Below are positions 1 through 11,054 of a stretch of DNA of 64,000 bases, one piece after another (the stretch's first letter is position 1; every line of letters starts with the position of its first letter). Position numbers and translations under genes: made by a program. Under the pieces are notes generated by a model. It did no database searches and was not told the DNA's origin. It was given only the letters and a program-made list of their open reading frames with translations. Source of the stretch: Dromiciops gliroides (lineage: Eukaryota; Chordata; Mammalia; Microbiotheria; Microbiotheriidae). The stretch is taken from assembly GCF_019393635.1 (NCBI RefSeq), contig NC_057862.1, forward strand, positions 119,118,145-119,182,144, given 5' to 3'.

Positions 1-85
1 GAGAGCTGTCTTTGATTTTGCATTTATGTCCTCTCGGGTTAGCTCAGTGTTTGGCATGTAGTAAGACATTAATAAATGCTTTTTT
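1..85 (+). repeat. L2 LINE 3' end
   Basis: The text gctcagtgtttggcatgtag followed by an aataaatg terminus matches the sense 3' end of L2. The element runs straight into the tetranucleotide array at 91. Confidence 0.55.
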
Positions 86-90
86 CATTT

Positions 91-180
91 ATCCATCCAT
101 CTATCCATCCATCCATCCATCCATCCATCCATCCATCCATCCATCCATCCATCCATCCATCCATCCATCCATCCATCCAT
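91..180. repeat. (ATCC)n microsatellite
   Basis: About 22 tandem ATCC units, with one ATCT variant near the left end. It sits directly at the 3' terminus of an L2, where tail-like repeats often expand. Confidence 0.95.
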
Positions 181-529
181 AACTAAGACATCTTTACAGC
201 TAGATTAAGCTGGGCTCTTCATTTATACTGTGTACCTATATTTATCTATGATATAGCTTGGGCCCTGAAAATCCTTACACTATAGTAAAATGGTTCTTGT
301 ACTTAAAAGAGCTGTCTTATGTGTGAAGTAGCTGATGATTTACTCTTGATCTGGGACAAGGGAAAAATAAAGGGGCAAGAGATACAGCCTAATGAGGAAG
401 CTCTCCCTGAACCTTTGGTGGAGGCAGTAGAAGTGAGTTGCAGTAATAATAAGTAGCTTGTAATGTAGAATGCTATGAATGTCAAGGTCAGGGAAACAGT
501 TAAGTTGGCCAGTTTTTGAAGAGGAGGAA
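181..529. other. No recognisable feature
   Basis: Unique-looking sequence. No exon, RNA gene or identifiable repeat is seen. A 60-codon open frame on the minus strand has no recognisable protein character. Confidence 0.5.
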
Positions 530-665
530 TAAGAAATAAGTCTGGAAAGGTAGGCTGGAACCTGACTGTGAAGGGTTTAAAATACCAAGCTGAGGAGTTT
601 GTATTTTATCTTAGAGGCAATAGAGAACAACTCAAGATTCTTGACATGAAGCATGACTTTCTCAG
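530..665 (-). repeat. L2 LINE fragment, antisense
   Basis: The series aaggtaggctggaacctg, then ataccaagctgagg, then ttagaggcaatag parallels the antisense L2 3' region seen better preserved at 20855-21621 and 59655-60670. Confidence 0.5.
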
Positions 666-689
666 AACTGTTAATAATTGAATGACAAT

Positions 690-1503
690 AAACAACACAG
701 CATGAACCAGGGCAACCATGTCTTCTCTGTAGTATCATAGGTTATCTTTGCAAAGAAGTCTGGACATGAATACAAGAAACATGCATTACTAGCCAGGAGG
801 CAGCACCCACTGATTACACTTCTGGAATTGAGCACAGGAAGGTTATTTAAGGCAATAGTGAGGGTCACCTAGCAGCTCCCAATTGTTGAAACTGACCCCT
901 GTGGTTGTGCAAGGCAAAACATTGGAAGGCATTGCTCTACTGATTATAAATGGTGATTTGGGCCTGGGCCTGAAACTCAGCTTTTCAAATAGAGGCAATT
1001 AATCTAGTCCCTCTTTCTCTCTTTTTCTTTCTTGTCCACTCCCACTTGTCCCTTTGTGAACTGGGTCCCTGTGCTATTGGTCCACAGTCTGGTTCCAGAC
1101 TAGTTTTCTAACTCTATTTCATGTTAATGTCCTTCCTGCCCTTGATATTTCATTCAAACTGAACTTCTAGCTCTTTCTTAGTCTTGTCCTGCATTTGATT
1201 CCAAACTGCTCCCTGCCACTAGAATCCATTAAACATACACACACACACACAAGCCCAACTACATCGATGATGCTATATGACTGAGTCATGGAACTCCATT
1301 ATCTCTGAAGACTCAACTTTGCAGATGTCCCAAAGGCTCCTGGGGGATATAAGTAGACTCCAGCATATTACTAATGATGATGTGCATAATACATAGCACA
1401 GGAGACATTATTACTTGGGAAAGGATTAGGGTTAGTCATGTAGCAAGAATGAGTGAAATAACCAGTGAACAGTCTGAATGGGGCATTGGCAAATCAAACA
1501 AGG
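690..1503. other. Mostly unique intronic sequence
   Basis: No exon or clear repeat family is seen. There is a short CA run at about 1235-1250. The stretch 1000-1210 is pyrimidine-rich and could be a decayed LINE, but no diagnostic motif is visible. Confidence 0.4.
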
Positions 1504-1573
1504 TAATATATATATATATATATTATATATATATTATATATAATATATATTATATATATATATATATATATAA
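1504..1573. repeat. (TA)n low-complexity tract
   Basis: Nearly pure TA dinucleotides with several TATTATA phase breaks. The tract abuts the 3' part of a Ther-1/MIR SINE. Confidence 0.9.
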
Positions 1574-1626
1574 AGTGTTTTGCAAACCTTAAAGTGTTGT
1601 ATAACTGATAGTTATTACTATCTATC
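1573..1626 (+). repeat. MIR/Ther-1 SINE tail
   Basis: The sequence aaagtgttttgcaaacctta followed by a gttattactat tail is the sense CORE-SINE 3' end, also seen at 2270-2330. The rest of the element is replaced by the TA tract. Confidence 0.6.
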
Positions 1627-1811
1627 AAATATTTAAAAACCCAGAGGAAAGCCTCTGGCATGTTGGGTATATCCTATGTGGAAGATTTATGGAAGGACTT
1701 GGAAAGGCTTGCACAGGATACAAAAGCATCAATAAGTCATCATCTGTATGGCTAGAGAGAGTACCCATAATGATGGCATCATGAATTTACTGAAGTATCA
1801 GTCTATTAGTG

Positions 1812-1915
1812 GTATCTAAGGGGCACAGTGGATAGAGAACTAGAACAGGAATCAGGAAGAGCCTGATTCTGAGCAGCCTCCAACACTCACTAACTCTGTG
1901 CTCTGGACAGCCTTG
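1812..1915 (+). repeat. Degenerate tRNA-derived SINE
   Basis: The sequence ggggcacagtggatagagaa, then a diverged box-B-like part and cactaactctgtg, follows the order of the tRNA-SINE head with many mismatches. It is an old copy without a visible target duplication. Confidence 0.55.
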
Positions 1916-2079
1916 CCTGATAAAAGTTTAACAGCAATGATTCCAAATGATTTCAGATGATAAATAATTAAAATAATGTTAATGATAATTAAAATAACTA
2001 ACATTGTTATGTTATCAGATGGCAGTATGATTTTTAAATATATTTATATATATATATGTATAGATTTTTTTTTCTCAAG

Positions 2080-2335
2080 GTTGCTCAGAGCATGGGATTT
2101 GGGGTTAGGAAGACCTGAGTTCTAATCCTCCCTCAGACACTTACTAGCTCTGTGACCACAGGCAAATTACTTAAACTCTCTGTAACCTCAGTTTCTTCAT
2201 CTGTAAAATGGGGATAATAATAGCACCTACCTCATAGGGTTCTTGTGAGGAAAAAAATGAGATAATGTAAAGCACTTTGCAAACCTAGAAGTGCCTCATA
2301 AATGATGGCTATTACTATTACTGTTACTATTTCTA
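2080..2335 (+). repeat. Ther-1/MIR-type CORE-SINE, nearly complete
   Basis: Landmarks in order are gacctgagttctaatc (box-B-like), acttactagctctgtgacc, the CORE segment cctcagtttcttcatctgta, then gggataataatagcacctac, catagggttcttgtgagg and the aaagcactttgcaaacc tail ending in gctattactatt. It is one of the better-preserved copies in the window. Confidence 0.8.
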
Positions 2336-2339
2336 ATAA

Positions 2340-3563
2340 AATGTTATATCCTTCTTGCCTTTCCATGTCCAGAAATAGAAGAAACTACTGACATATTTAC
2401 TTTACTATCTCTGAATACCAGCCAGTGTCAACAAGTTAGCTGCTCTTCTAATAGGATTCTTTGCTCTGTTTAGGACAAAATGCGTTCAATTGATTTATTT
2501 TTTAAACCCTCCAAAAGCCTTTTTTTATTACTATAGTTGCCATTTCAAAACAGAAAATAAAGCAAAGATATTGTCCAAGAATACATTTTTCTTCCATTCC
2601 TTCCTAAAATGGACAGGAGAGGAAGAATATAGATAAGACAAAGCCCAGCAATAAAGACATTAAACACTAAAATACTTTACTTTGGTGAGTACCTATTTAT
2701 TTTTCTCACATTGTAGGCCGAAAGGAGATTATAGTTGGCCCCATGCTCCCTTAAAAACATCATGCACTGAGAAAATCCCATTTCCCTGGACTGTTCTCAG
2801 AATTTTGCTTTAATTCCCTCCCAGTCTCCCCCAACCCCCAACTGTTAGTGCTTTCTCATTCTACATTACCAGGTGTCTGCATTTTGTGTGAGTTGTGGAT
2901 ACCTGCATAAACATACACACTGTGTTCATTCTGCCACCACTCCCTTCTTAGAATGTAAGTTCTTTGAGGGTAGGGCTTGTTTTCTTTTTGTAATTGAACC
3001 TGAAATTTCATTGGCTTAGGGAACTCTAGAGTGCAAAATCTTCATCTACCAATGCCAGGCCACGCAGTTCACTGCAACTTAGTCTTGGAGAATTGCCTAG
3101 ACTTGAGCAATTAAGTGTCAGGTGACAGTCACAGTCAATATGAGTTAGAGGGACTTGAAATAAGGTTATGTGGTTCAATCGGGTAGCAAATGATATAATG
3201 GTCAACTGGAAATCCCCTTTTACCTGGGAGCTATAATTTAGGGCTTGATGATACGGTGATAATAGGGATAATCAGAAGAGACAGATCCCAGTCTACTATA
3301 TTAGATCCATAACATACATGGGAACTGGAATGATGTTGCCAGACAGGATGAGATACTAAGGAGACTGAATTACTTGTGAGGGGAGAAGGGCATCTTGGTC
3401 ATGGAGCAAGCTGGGTGGAAAAAATCAAGTTTAGCTAATCCATATTAGGGTAGCTGTCACTATATTGAGAAGTGGTAGTTTATGCAACAAATGTGACTAG
3501 CTGTGAGTTCTTCATTTTATGGGTACATAGCCCAACCTTCTTTTGTGGGTATGTAGGTTTGCA
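2340..3563. other. Unique intronic sequence
   Basis: No repeat family, exon or RNA gene recognised in about 1.2 kb. Confidence 0.45.
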
Positions 3564-3575
3564 TTTGTGCATATT

Positions 3576-3755
3576 GTTTTCTTGTTTTGTTTTTTTTCCC
3601 CCCCTGTGGAGCAGTGAGGGTTAAGTGACTTGCCCAGGGTCACACAGCTAGTATGTGTCAAGTGTCTGAGGTTGGATTTGAATTCAGGTCCTCCTGAATC
3701 CAGGGCGGTGCTCTACCCACTGCACCACCTAGCTGCCACCTAGCTGCCCCCTCTT
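3576..3755 (-). repeat. tRNA-derived SINE with target duplication
   Basis: Antisense copy: an oligo-T stretch, then ggttaagtgacttgcccagg down to cacctagctgccccc. The tRNA-head end carries a small duplication (CCACCTAGCTG repeated). It is flanked by TTTGTGCATATT (3564-3575) and TTTGTGCACATT (3756-3767), one mismatch. Confidence 0.9.
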
Positions 3756-4033
3756 TTTGTGCACATTTTTAACAAGAGAGTTAACCTTCTCACTCTGTGG
3801 GCCCTTACTCATGCAACATAATGTTCTCTTATCTTGCCTACAACTGTGACCTTGCAAAGAATACCATCTTTATACCATCTGGAAAAATGGTGCTCTGTTA
3901 CTATATGAAGGATATTAAAATATACATATATGTATATATCTACATATGCATATATATCTACTTATAATTCCCCACATGTCTCAGTGAACATTTTGAGTTG
4001 AAATTCATTTCTTTGTAAAATTAAATCATCTGG

Positions 4034-4141
4034 GGCAGCTAGGTGGCGCAGTGGATAAAACACCAGCTCTGCATTCAGATAGACCCGAGTTCAAGTCACT
4101 TAACCACAATTCCCCGACAAAAACCCCCCAAAACAACAACA
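4034..4141 (+). repeat. tRNA-derived SINE with internal deletion
   Basis: The head ggggcagctaggtggcgcag is intact, but the body jumps from GAGTTCAA directly to AAGTCACTTAACC. The centre (about 55 bases in full copies) is missing, probably between short repeats containing CAA. It has perfect 17-bp flanking duplications AAAATTAAATCATCTGG at 4017-4033 and 4142-4158. Confidence 0.92.
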
Positions 4142-4159
4142 AAAATTAAATCATCTGGA

Positions 4160-4325
4160 CCCATGATTTTATCAGTGTAGGAAGCTCCTGGTGAAGCAAC
4201 AGTCTCTACCAGTGCTGATCAGCCATTGCCTTGCAGGCATATTGAGAGGCTAAATGGCTTTCCCAGAGATACTGCCTACATGTGTCACAGGTGGGACTGT
4301 ATACCAAGTCTTCCTTCTATCTTAT
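4160..4325 (-). repeat. CORE-SINE variant, antisense
   Basis: It starts atcagtgtaggaagctcc and includes ctaccagtgctgatcagc, followed by a region matching antisense CORE-SINE (agaggctaaatggctttccc, ending caagtcttcct). The same variant recurs at 40018-40215. Confidence 0.55.
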
Positions 4326-4389
4326 ATATCATAGAATGGTTAAGTAAAGTAAGAAAAAGACCTATAGATTGATTACTGCTTATTTATTC

Positions 4390-4458
4390 TTTTTTTTAAT
4401 AAAAGTATTTTATTATTTTCCAGTTACATGTAGAGAAAGTTTTCAACATTTGTTTTTA
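4390..4458 (-). repeat. L1/HAL1-like LINE 3' stub
   Basis: Oligo-T, then aaaagtattttattattttc and cagttacatgtagagaaag. This is the antisense 3' terminus shared with the elements at 33120 and 42100, truncated to about 70 bases. Confidence 0.75.
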
Positions 4459-6104
4459 TACTGCTTATTTATTCTATGGTCAAAGACTATAAAAGTGAAC
4501 TTTAAAAAAAAGTCAGGTCCAAAATCACTGTGTGGCATATTACAAATAGGATACTGTTGAAATTTTTGGATAAAAGTTATTTTTAATCACTACTGACCAT
4601 TATTTTTACTTTTATAAATAAAGTCTTTAAAAGTAAGATAGAAGCATTTGATATGCTCCATTGATTGAACAGGGTAGTACCTTTGGGAAAATCTACTGAA
4701 AAACCTTGTTGGCAGCCTGCTGACCAAGCATTAGTATGGCCATGAGATGGAACAAGTTAATTTCCAATTATATTCCACTTGTTTACTGTGGTACCAGCAG
4801 GTACAGATTGAAACCAGAATTAGACCCAAGTGGATATTTAAAGACATTATGACTTGATTAGCGGAAAAGTACCTTGAAGATCAGATAGGTCTTTTCTGAT
4901 CTCCCTGGAAGGGAGAGTACCCTATCAGATCGACCAGAAACTTTTCTGTTGGATACATTGGATGTAGCAGAAGAAAACAGAAAATATGCTTACCCTTACT
5001 ACTTGATTACCCTCAAACTTCGCAACCTACAGGGGAAGAACTAGAAAAATCAGGAAATATTTTCCCATGCTTCCCCAGAAGGGAAATGGGAATTAATCAG
5101 CCCCTATAGAAATCCAGCCAAACTGATAGCCTCTAACAGTTTGAGTATGTAACATTTTAGCCTTATAATTCAGTACCTTTATTCTTCTTCTTTCCTTGTG
5201 GTAACATCAAAAGATGAGAAAAATCAATCATTTTTAGCCTTGAAAAGGGTCTGAGAACTAGTGTGGCAGTACAGAAGTTGTTGGGAGTAGTGAAGGTAAC
5301 ATAAAACTGAAGAGTACATGCTCATCCCTTTTTCCCTTCCTGAGGCTGGAAGCTTTCACACACCTGGTATTTCTGATCTTTCCTTCTCTCCCTTTCTCTC
5401 CTTCCCCCTACAAAAATGAAAGAGAACTGAGAAGAACCAACTGAATAGTAATATATCCATGAATCATCTTGAAACCCTATTCTTCATTCTAATTTCCTGT
5501 TCTTTCTTCAAACTTGAATTTTACCAGAGTAATCTCCATTGTTGAAAGTAGGTAGGTCTCTCTCCCTCCCCACTCCCTTTAGATGTTAATCAGTGATAAT
5601 CTCATGATAAAGTGGTGGCCATATTGATCTGGCTCATTTGGTGACAGGATACCTTTTTGAAATTTGTTCATTTTCAGAGAACAACCAGGAGACAAAGCAA
5701 TGGTTATCTGAACAGTGACTGCCTTTAGACTTGGCAGCCCTTCACTCTTGCTTTTAATCCCTTCCTTGGTCTAGGCTGACTGAGACATGAATCAAATAGC
5801 TTTGTACTGCACTGAAGAAATTAGGTTCTCCATTCCACCTACTCACTTCTTCCAAGTACAGCGCTGAAATCCTTCTGTGGAGAGAAAATAGGAAAATAAG
5901 CACCTAGGTTTTACCGTGGTCATAGTAATAAGAGCTTGCCCAGAAGAGCTGGCAGAAGGAAGCTCAAAAGCGGAGATAGACAAGCAAGGCAATATCAGTC
6001 AGTCCTACTGTCTTCAATTTCATATGTGCTTGGGACACACAAAACAAATAAAAGGAGATGAACTTTTCCAAATGGTTGTGATTTTGAAACATCTTCAAAT
6101 AAGA
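4459..6104. other. Unique intronic sequence
   Basis: About 1.6 kb without a recognised repeat, exon or RNA gene. A CT-rich patch lies near 5380-5410. Confidence 0.45.
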
Positions 6105-6385
6105 GTTAATCAAGATGCAGCTCAAGCATCCCCTTCTATACTACACTTTCCTGAGTCTCCCAGTTGCTAGTGCTTCTTGTCTTCAGCCACCTTATGTATA
6201 GATGCGCATTTATCTGTATCTATTTTCCTCACATTTGTTCTGTATATGCTCCTCTAGGTTGTCACTATTCCTCTTGTCTGAATATCGGTGCCTTATGAGT
6301 AGGGATTGCTTCATTTGTTTCTGTGTGCCCAGTGCTGAGTGCAGAGCAGGCACTTATTCAGTACTTTTTGGTTGGTTGATTTTGT
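6105..6385 (+). repeat. L2/L3-type LINE 3' region
   Basis: The sequence agatgcagctcaagcatccc, ccttatgagtagggattgc and cccagtgctgagtgcagagcaggcacttattcagtac, shown here in parts, follows the order of an L2/CR1-clade 3' end: codon-poor pyrimidine-rich end, 'stretch with ... agggattgct', then the terminal 'cccagtgc ... gcacttat' block. Confidence 0.5.
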
Positions 6386-6494
6386 CTGGGCACTGAGTGA
6401 GAAGTTATTTCAGTGGGCCACCTCATACTGTGGTCGTAATAATAACAACCACCTACAATCACCTAGAACTCCCAAGCCTGACTAAGTGTTTTAA

Positions 6495-6585
6495 ATTCAG
6501 TTCAGCACACATGGCTATGTGCAAAGCTCTCTGCTAGATGTTGGGACAAAGACAGCTCCTGTCCTCAGGGGGCTTACATTGTACT
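6495..6585 (-). repeat. L2 LINE 3' fragment, antisense
   Basis: The block gtcctcaggggg followed by cttacattgtactgg, preceded by a decayed 'gtgcaaagctctctgctag', is the antisense L2 3' end. Confidence 0.5.
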
Positions 6586-6765
6586 GGATGCTTTCTCTAC
6601 AACAGCCCGGTGAGGCAGGTAGGGCAAATTCTATGATCCCCATTCTTGGGGGGTTGGGAAACAGAAGCGGAGGTGCTGAATGACAAATACTAGAGCTAGG
6701 ATTCAGCCCGCGTCTTCTAACTCCAAGATGACTTCTCTCCCTTCTACCACAGAGATCTTGGGATG
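6586..6765 (-). repeat. MIR-type SINE, antisense
   Basis: Decayed antisense CORE-SINE: acaacagcccggtgaggcag, then ccccattcttggg, then gctaggattcagcccgcg with ttctaactcc at the box-B end. Confidence 0.5.
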
Positions 6766-6884
6766 CTTATGATGTGAAAACTCACTGTCTAAGGGGAAAA
6801 AACTGAATTTAAATCCCAACCATAGTAATCACAGCGTGTAGCTCCATGGCGCTTGATAAAGCTCTTTTCTAGCAGCCCCCAGTG

Positions 6885-7000
6885 GGAGGCCCTCATTTTA
6901 CAGGTGAAGAAACTTGGACTTAGAAGTTTGCCCATAGTCATACAGTCAGCAAATGGCAAACCAGAGCTTGAGTTCCAGCCTCTCCTCTCCACATTTGGTT
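6885..7000 (-). repeat. MIR-type SINE fragment, antisense
   Basis: The segment ccctcattttacaggtgaag aaacttgg, with tttgcccatagtcatacagt and gagcttgagttccagcc, is antisense CORE plus box-B region. Confidence 0.6.
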
Positions 7001-8040
7001 CTCTTTCAAGTACACCTTTGTACTGACCCAAATGTGATTCAGGTGAGGAACCTAGTTTCCACATGCATGTTTTACATAGCCAGAATGACAAATCGTGGCT
7101 CATGGCTGAACCTTTTGCAAAACAAAATGACTTCTTTGAGGAGAATCAACATTATTATCAGTTACAGGGTGGTATAGTTCGGTTAAGAAAATTACTTTCC
7201 ACCCTGACTATTATTTTATTTTCTTTAGTTTTGAGCCTTGCCTTTCCATCCTCTTTAGGGCCTTGTGCCCTCCCCTTTTCCCCCACCCCCCTCCTTTTCC
7301 CCCCTGCCCATTCCCCTGAATCTAATTTCAGCAAAAGATTATGCTGTTGGCATATCACACTATTTTCATTGTAAATCAAATAAGTTTATTCAAAATACTA
7401 TATTCCCTTGTGTTTTCTAGGCCTAACTAGTCTGTGCTTGGCCCATTCATTGTCCTCACCATGGAACTTCATAATTTCATAATAACTTTCTAAATAATTT
7501 TTTAAAAATGTACCTACTTGCAAAATTATTATTCATTCATTCTTTTTTTTTGGGGGGGGCAAACTCCCTCTCCTCTGTGGATCTTTCACAGGGCAGTAAA
7601 GTAAATTAAGCCATCCTTCTTTTATGTTCACATGCTATAGTTTGTCATACTCAGTGAGTAAGCTATTCCCAAGGTTATAAGCAATGATATTTCAATATTT
7701 GATAACCATTGCATTTGGTGCTTATAAAAGTATATAGATAGAAAAACATCCATTTATCCAGTAATATGACACCTTCAACCTTTCAGAGCAGCCACAAACC
7801 CAAAGTAACTCAAAGTGCAGGAAATGATGAATATAGTCAAGAAGAAGCAAAGATACAAAGATTACAAATGATGAGATTTAATTGACAGGTTCATTGAACA
7901 GAAGGAAAGGGGCACTCTCATTGACTGGCAGTGTCTATAAAGTTAATTGTTACAGATGCTACATCTTAGTTGTGTGTAGAGAGCAGAAAAAGGAGAAACA
8001 AAGGGACAAGAAGGAAAAGAAAAACAATAAGAATGGGGAA
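7001..8040. other. Unassigned intronic sequence
   Basis: No diagnostic repeat or exon. It includes a C-rich patch at 7260-7315 and a homopolymer T/G run near 7543-7559. Two overlapping open frames of about 100 codons on the + strand show no recognisable protein. Confidence 0.4.
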
Positions 8041-8044
8041 GAGC

Positions 8045-8369
8045 AGTCTTCTTTGCTGAACCTCCTTCCAGGTCATATCGAATATCATAGGTTAGTGCCT
8101 CAAGTCTCTGTCACAGGCCCTTGTTTCTCTTCTCTCTACTCTTCCACTTGTGGATTTCATTGGCTTCCATGGGGTCAATTGTTTCTATGCAGATGATTCT
8201 CAGATCTTTAGATCTGGCCCTAATTTTTCTCCTGAGCTACAATCATATGTCACCAAATATTTTTTGGACATCTCAACCAGTAGGCTTCTCAAACTCAACA
8301 TGACCAAAATAATTGATTTTCTTTCCCCCAGACCATTTTCCTCTTTCCAACTTCCCTGTTACTTTATTT
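8045..8369 (+). repeat. L2 LINE ORF2 relic with YADD motif
   Basis: The + strand frame near 8150-8389 reads FYADDSQIF, then SPELQ, LDIS and LKLNMTKI. This is the palm region of an L2-type reverse transcriptase, YADD being the catalytic motif. Stops and frameshifts surround it and the product would not be functional. The same element appears to resume at 9145. Confidence 0.8.
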
Positions 8370-8452
8370 TGTCAGTAAATAATCAATAAATATTTATTAA
8401 ACACCTACTATGTGCCTGGCATTGTACTTAGTGCTACTTAGTGCTAGGCCTG
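8370..8452 (-). repeat. L2 3' terminus, antisense
   Basis: The sequence aatatttattaaacacctac tatgtgcctggcattgtac is the antisense L2 3' end. 'ttagtgctac' is locally duplicated (ctacttagtgctacttagtgc). Confidence 0.7.
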
Positions 8453-8491
8453 GAGTTAGGAAGACCTGAGTTCAAATCTAGCTTCATACAT

Positions 8492-8939
8492 TGAGGGAAT
8501 TAAAATAGCAAGTGGTGGTGGGATTTGGGTGAACCACACCAACTCCATCTTGTGACTCAATTCTGGAGCAAGCTCACTTCCCTTTCTGTTTAATTATGGT
8601 TTGAATCCAATTTCTGTTGGGTTTTTTTTTGGGGGGGGGGTAAGTGACTTGCCCAGGGTCACATAGCTAGTATGTGTTAAGTGTCTGAGGCCAGATTTGA
8701 ACTCAGGTACTCCTGACTCCAGGGCCGGTGCTCTATCCACTGTGCCACCTAGCTGCCCCTGATTAGTTGTTTTTAATGCATAAAAATTCATCTTCTCCTA
8801 TGTTTGAGGTCCAGTGCCAAGCTGAGGAGATCTGGTCCTAATTTGTTAGGCAATTGGCTTGCATTGCTTAATGCAACTGATATGCTTGGAACCTCAAACC
8901 TTTGTTTCCTCATTTCATCATTTCATCTTTCACTCACCA
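8492..8939. mobile_element. LTR-like insertion (starts TGAGGGAATT)
   Basis: It interrupts a CORE-SINE and itself carries a SINE (8621-8758), leaving about 310 bp of its own sequence. The start TGAGGGAATT and the block gagcaagctcacttcccttt recur at 47889 in another insertion, so this is a repeated family. No coding part is present. LTR identity is inferred from the insertion behaviour and the TG start. The right border is approximate. Confidence 0.5.
8621..8758 (-). repeat. tRNA-derived SINE
   Basis: Antisense copy beginning with a T9-G10 homopolymer junction, then taagtgacttgcccagggtc to ccacctagctgcccc. It is inserted in the LTR-like element, so it is younger than that insertion. Confidence 0.92.
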
Positions 8940-9144
8940 AAATACTTACTAGCTTTGTGACCATGGGCAAGTCACTTCACCTCTGTCTGCCTCAGTTTCT
9001 TCCTCTGTAAAATGGGGATATAATAGCACCTCCCTCACAGAGTTTTTGTGAGGATCAAATGAGATCATATTTATAAAACACTTAGCACAGTGGATAGTAC
9101 ATTGTAAGCACAATAGAAATATTAATTATCATCATTATTATATA

Positions 9145-9965
9145 TTACGATTGTCACCCAACCTTGTAAACTTGGAGTCATCTTTGGCTTCTCATTCTTA
9201 CTTCACATATTTGGCTTGTTGTCAAATAATCTTGTTTATACTTTTCCAGTATTTTATGTATTTATCTTCTCTCCTCCATTCCCACGGCTACTAGCCTAGT
9301 ACATGCCTCTCTCACCTCTTGTCTGCACTATTGGAGTAGCCTTCTAACTGGTCTCTTTCCCCTGAGACTTTCACTGTTCCAATCCATCCTCCACTCAGCC
9401 TCCAGTTATTTTTCTAAAGCATAGGCCAACCTAAGTCACCCTTTTGTTCAAACAGTAAACTCCAGTGTCCTCTCTTACTTCTAGGATCAAATGTAAAGTT
9501 CTCTGTTTGACATTTAAAGCTCTTCACAGCCAACCTTTCTGTATTTCCAGTCTTCTTACAGCTACCCCCACTCCTTGCCTTCAATTACAACGGCCTACTT
9601 GCTATTCCTCAGCTGCCTCCCTCCATCTCCTGTCTCCGTGCCTTTGTAAGAGCTGTCCCCCATTCCTTGAATATCCTTCCTCCTCACTTCCATTTCTTAG
9701 TTTCCTCTAGCTTCCTTCAAGACAGCTTAAATCTGGTCTTCTTCAGGGGTTCCATCATAGGCCCACAAGCTTCTAGTGCCATTCCCTCTGAAATTACCTT
9801 CTATCTAGTTATTTACAGGTTGTCTTCCCTAGCAGGCTGTGAACTCCTTGAAGGCAGAAGCTGTTTTTGTTTTCTTTTTTTCATCTCCAGTTATTTTCAC
9901 AGTTCCTGGTACATAGTAAGCCTTAATAAATGCCTGTTGACCTACTTACTGATGAATGCATTATA
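9145..9965 (+). repeat. L2 LINE ORF2 C-terminus and 3' UTR
   Basis: The sense strand preserves the L2 order: cttggagtcatctttggctt, ggagtagccttctaactggt, aggatcaaatgtaaagttct, ttccttcaagacagcttaaa, ggctgtgaactccttgaagg, and the end gttcctggtacatagtaag with aataaatg. It continues the element at 8045-8369. Confidence 0.8.
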
Positions 9966-10377
9966 TAGTTTATAAGATAATTGTCCTCTTCCTGGTACAG
10001 GTCTAGGGAAGTGATTGGAGGACTTTACTGGAATGGAGACCTGTTTAGACATTTTTAGAAATGGAATGCTTTGGTGTAGTGTAGAATCCTTTGGCTAAAA
10101 GAGATGTTTTGTCTACAGGGAGCCCTCGTCTTAGAGGAAATACTGTGGATGCTACACTTTGTCTGACCTCATTATCTTCAAGAAAGTCTACAATTACAGT
10201 TAGGTGGTGGTTCTAATGAATTGACAAAACCTTTTTTTTTTCTTACTGATAACACATATAAGGAGCAATATTTTAAATGAGAGTTGTTATTATTATTAGT
10301 GGTCAGTAATAGTACCTGCTGCTCCTTAGAGAATGATCCATGGGCAATAGAATGGGCCATTAAGAGGTGAAGTTATG
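9966..10377. other. Unique intronic sequence
   Basis: No recognisable feature. A TTA run lies near 10287-10300. Confidence 0.4.
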
Positions 10378-10630
10378 AAGGAGCAGCATGATTTAGTAGA
10401 AAGAACACTGGCTTTAGAATCAGAGGACCTGAGTTCTAATCCTATCTTTGTCTAAATCTGTGATCCAGGTTCATATTTTACCTTTGAAACTTAGTCTTTT
10501 TGACCTTGGGCAAATCACTTAACTTTCCTGGGTGTCATTTTCCTTATCTGTAAAATGGAGAATATGGGGGTCTGGGGTTGTAGTAGATAGCTTCTCAGGT
10601 ATATTTCAACTTTAGAACTACAATCCCATT
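10378..10630 (+). repeat. Ther-1/MIR SINE with a small internal insertion
   Basis: The box-B-like gacctgagttctaatcc is followed by about 50 non-family bases (10445-10495). The element then resumes at gaccttgggcaaatcactta, the CORE and the attccc-type tail. Confidence 0.65.
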
Positions 10631-10813
10631 ATTAATGGGCATAATGAGAATATCCAGGGGAAACAAGTTGAATATGTTTAAGGTACCAACATTATAGTTG
10701 AGGAAGGGAAGCTAATACTAGGTATTTATTTGCCAGACAAGTTCACAACTATGAATACTTTGAAACTCAGAGAATCATACCTTAGACAAATGTTCTTTAA
10801 AAGTTGTCATGAT

Positions 10814-10959
10814 GGGAGCAGCTAGGTGGCACAGTGGATAAAGCACCAGCCCTAGATTCAGGAGGACCTGAGTTCAAATCTGGCCCCACACACTTGACAC
10901 TTAATTAGCTGTGTGACCCTGGGCAAGTCACTTAACCCTCTTTGCCCCCCCCCCACCCC
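10814..10959 (+). repeat. tRNA-derived SINE with target duplication
   Basis: The copy is full length, ending in a C9 homopolymer instead of an A tail (10945-10960). It is flanked by AAAGTTGTCATGAT (10800-10813) and AAAGTTGTTATGAT (10960-10973), one mismatch. Confidence 0.93.
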
Positions 10960-11054
10960 AAAGTTGTTATGATAAGTATATATACTATCTAATCAGGAAG
11001 ATGTTTGTAATTCTGGGGGAAAAAAAATTGAGGCTCACACTTGACCAAGTCAGG

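Larger units (their letters stand above)
8452..9140 (+). repeat. Ther-1/MIR SINE split by an LTR-like insertion
   Basis: The left half (8452-8491) has cctggagttaggaagacc and gagttcaaatctagc. The right half (8940-9140) resumes at atacttactagctttgtgac and continues through the CORE to a gtaagcacaatagaaatatt tail. The two halves are contiguous in other copies, so 8492-8939 is an insertion. Confidence 0.75.

Noticed and set aside
91..180. CRISPR-like regular repeat
   Set aside because: A simple ATCC tetranucleotide array without spacers, in a vertebrate genome.
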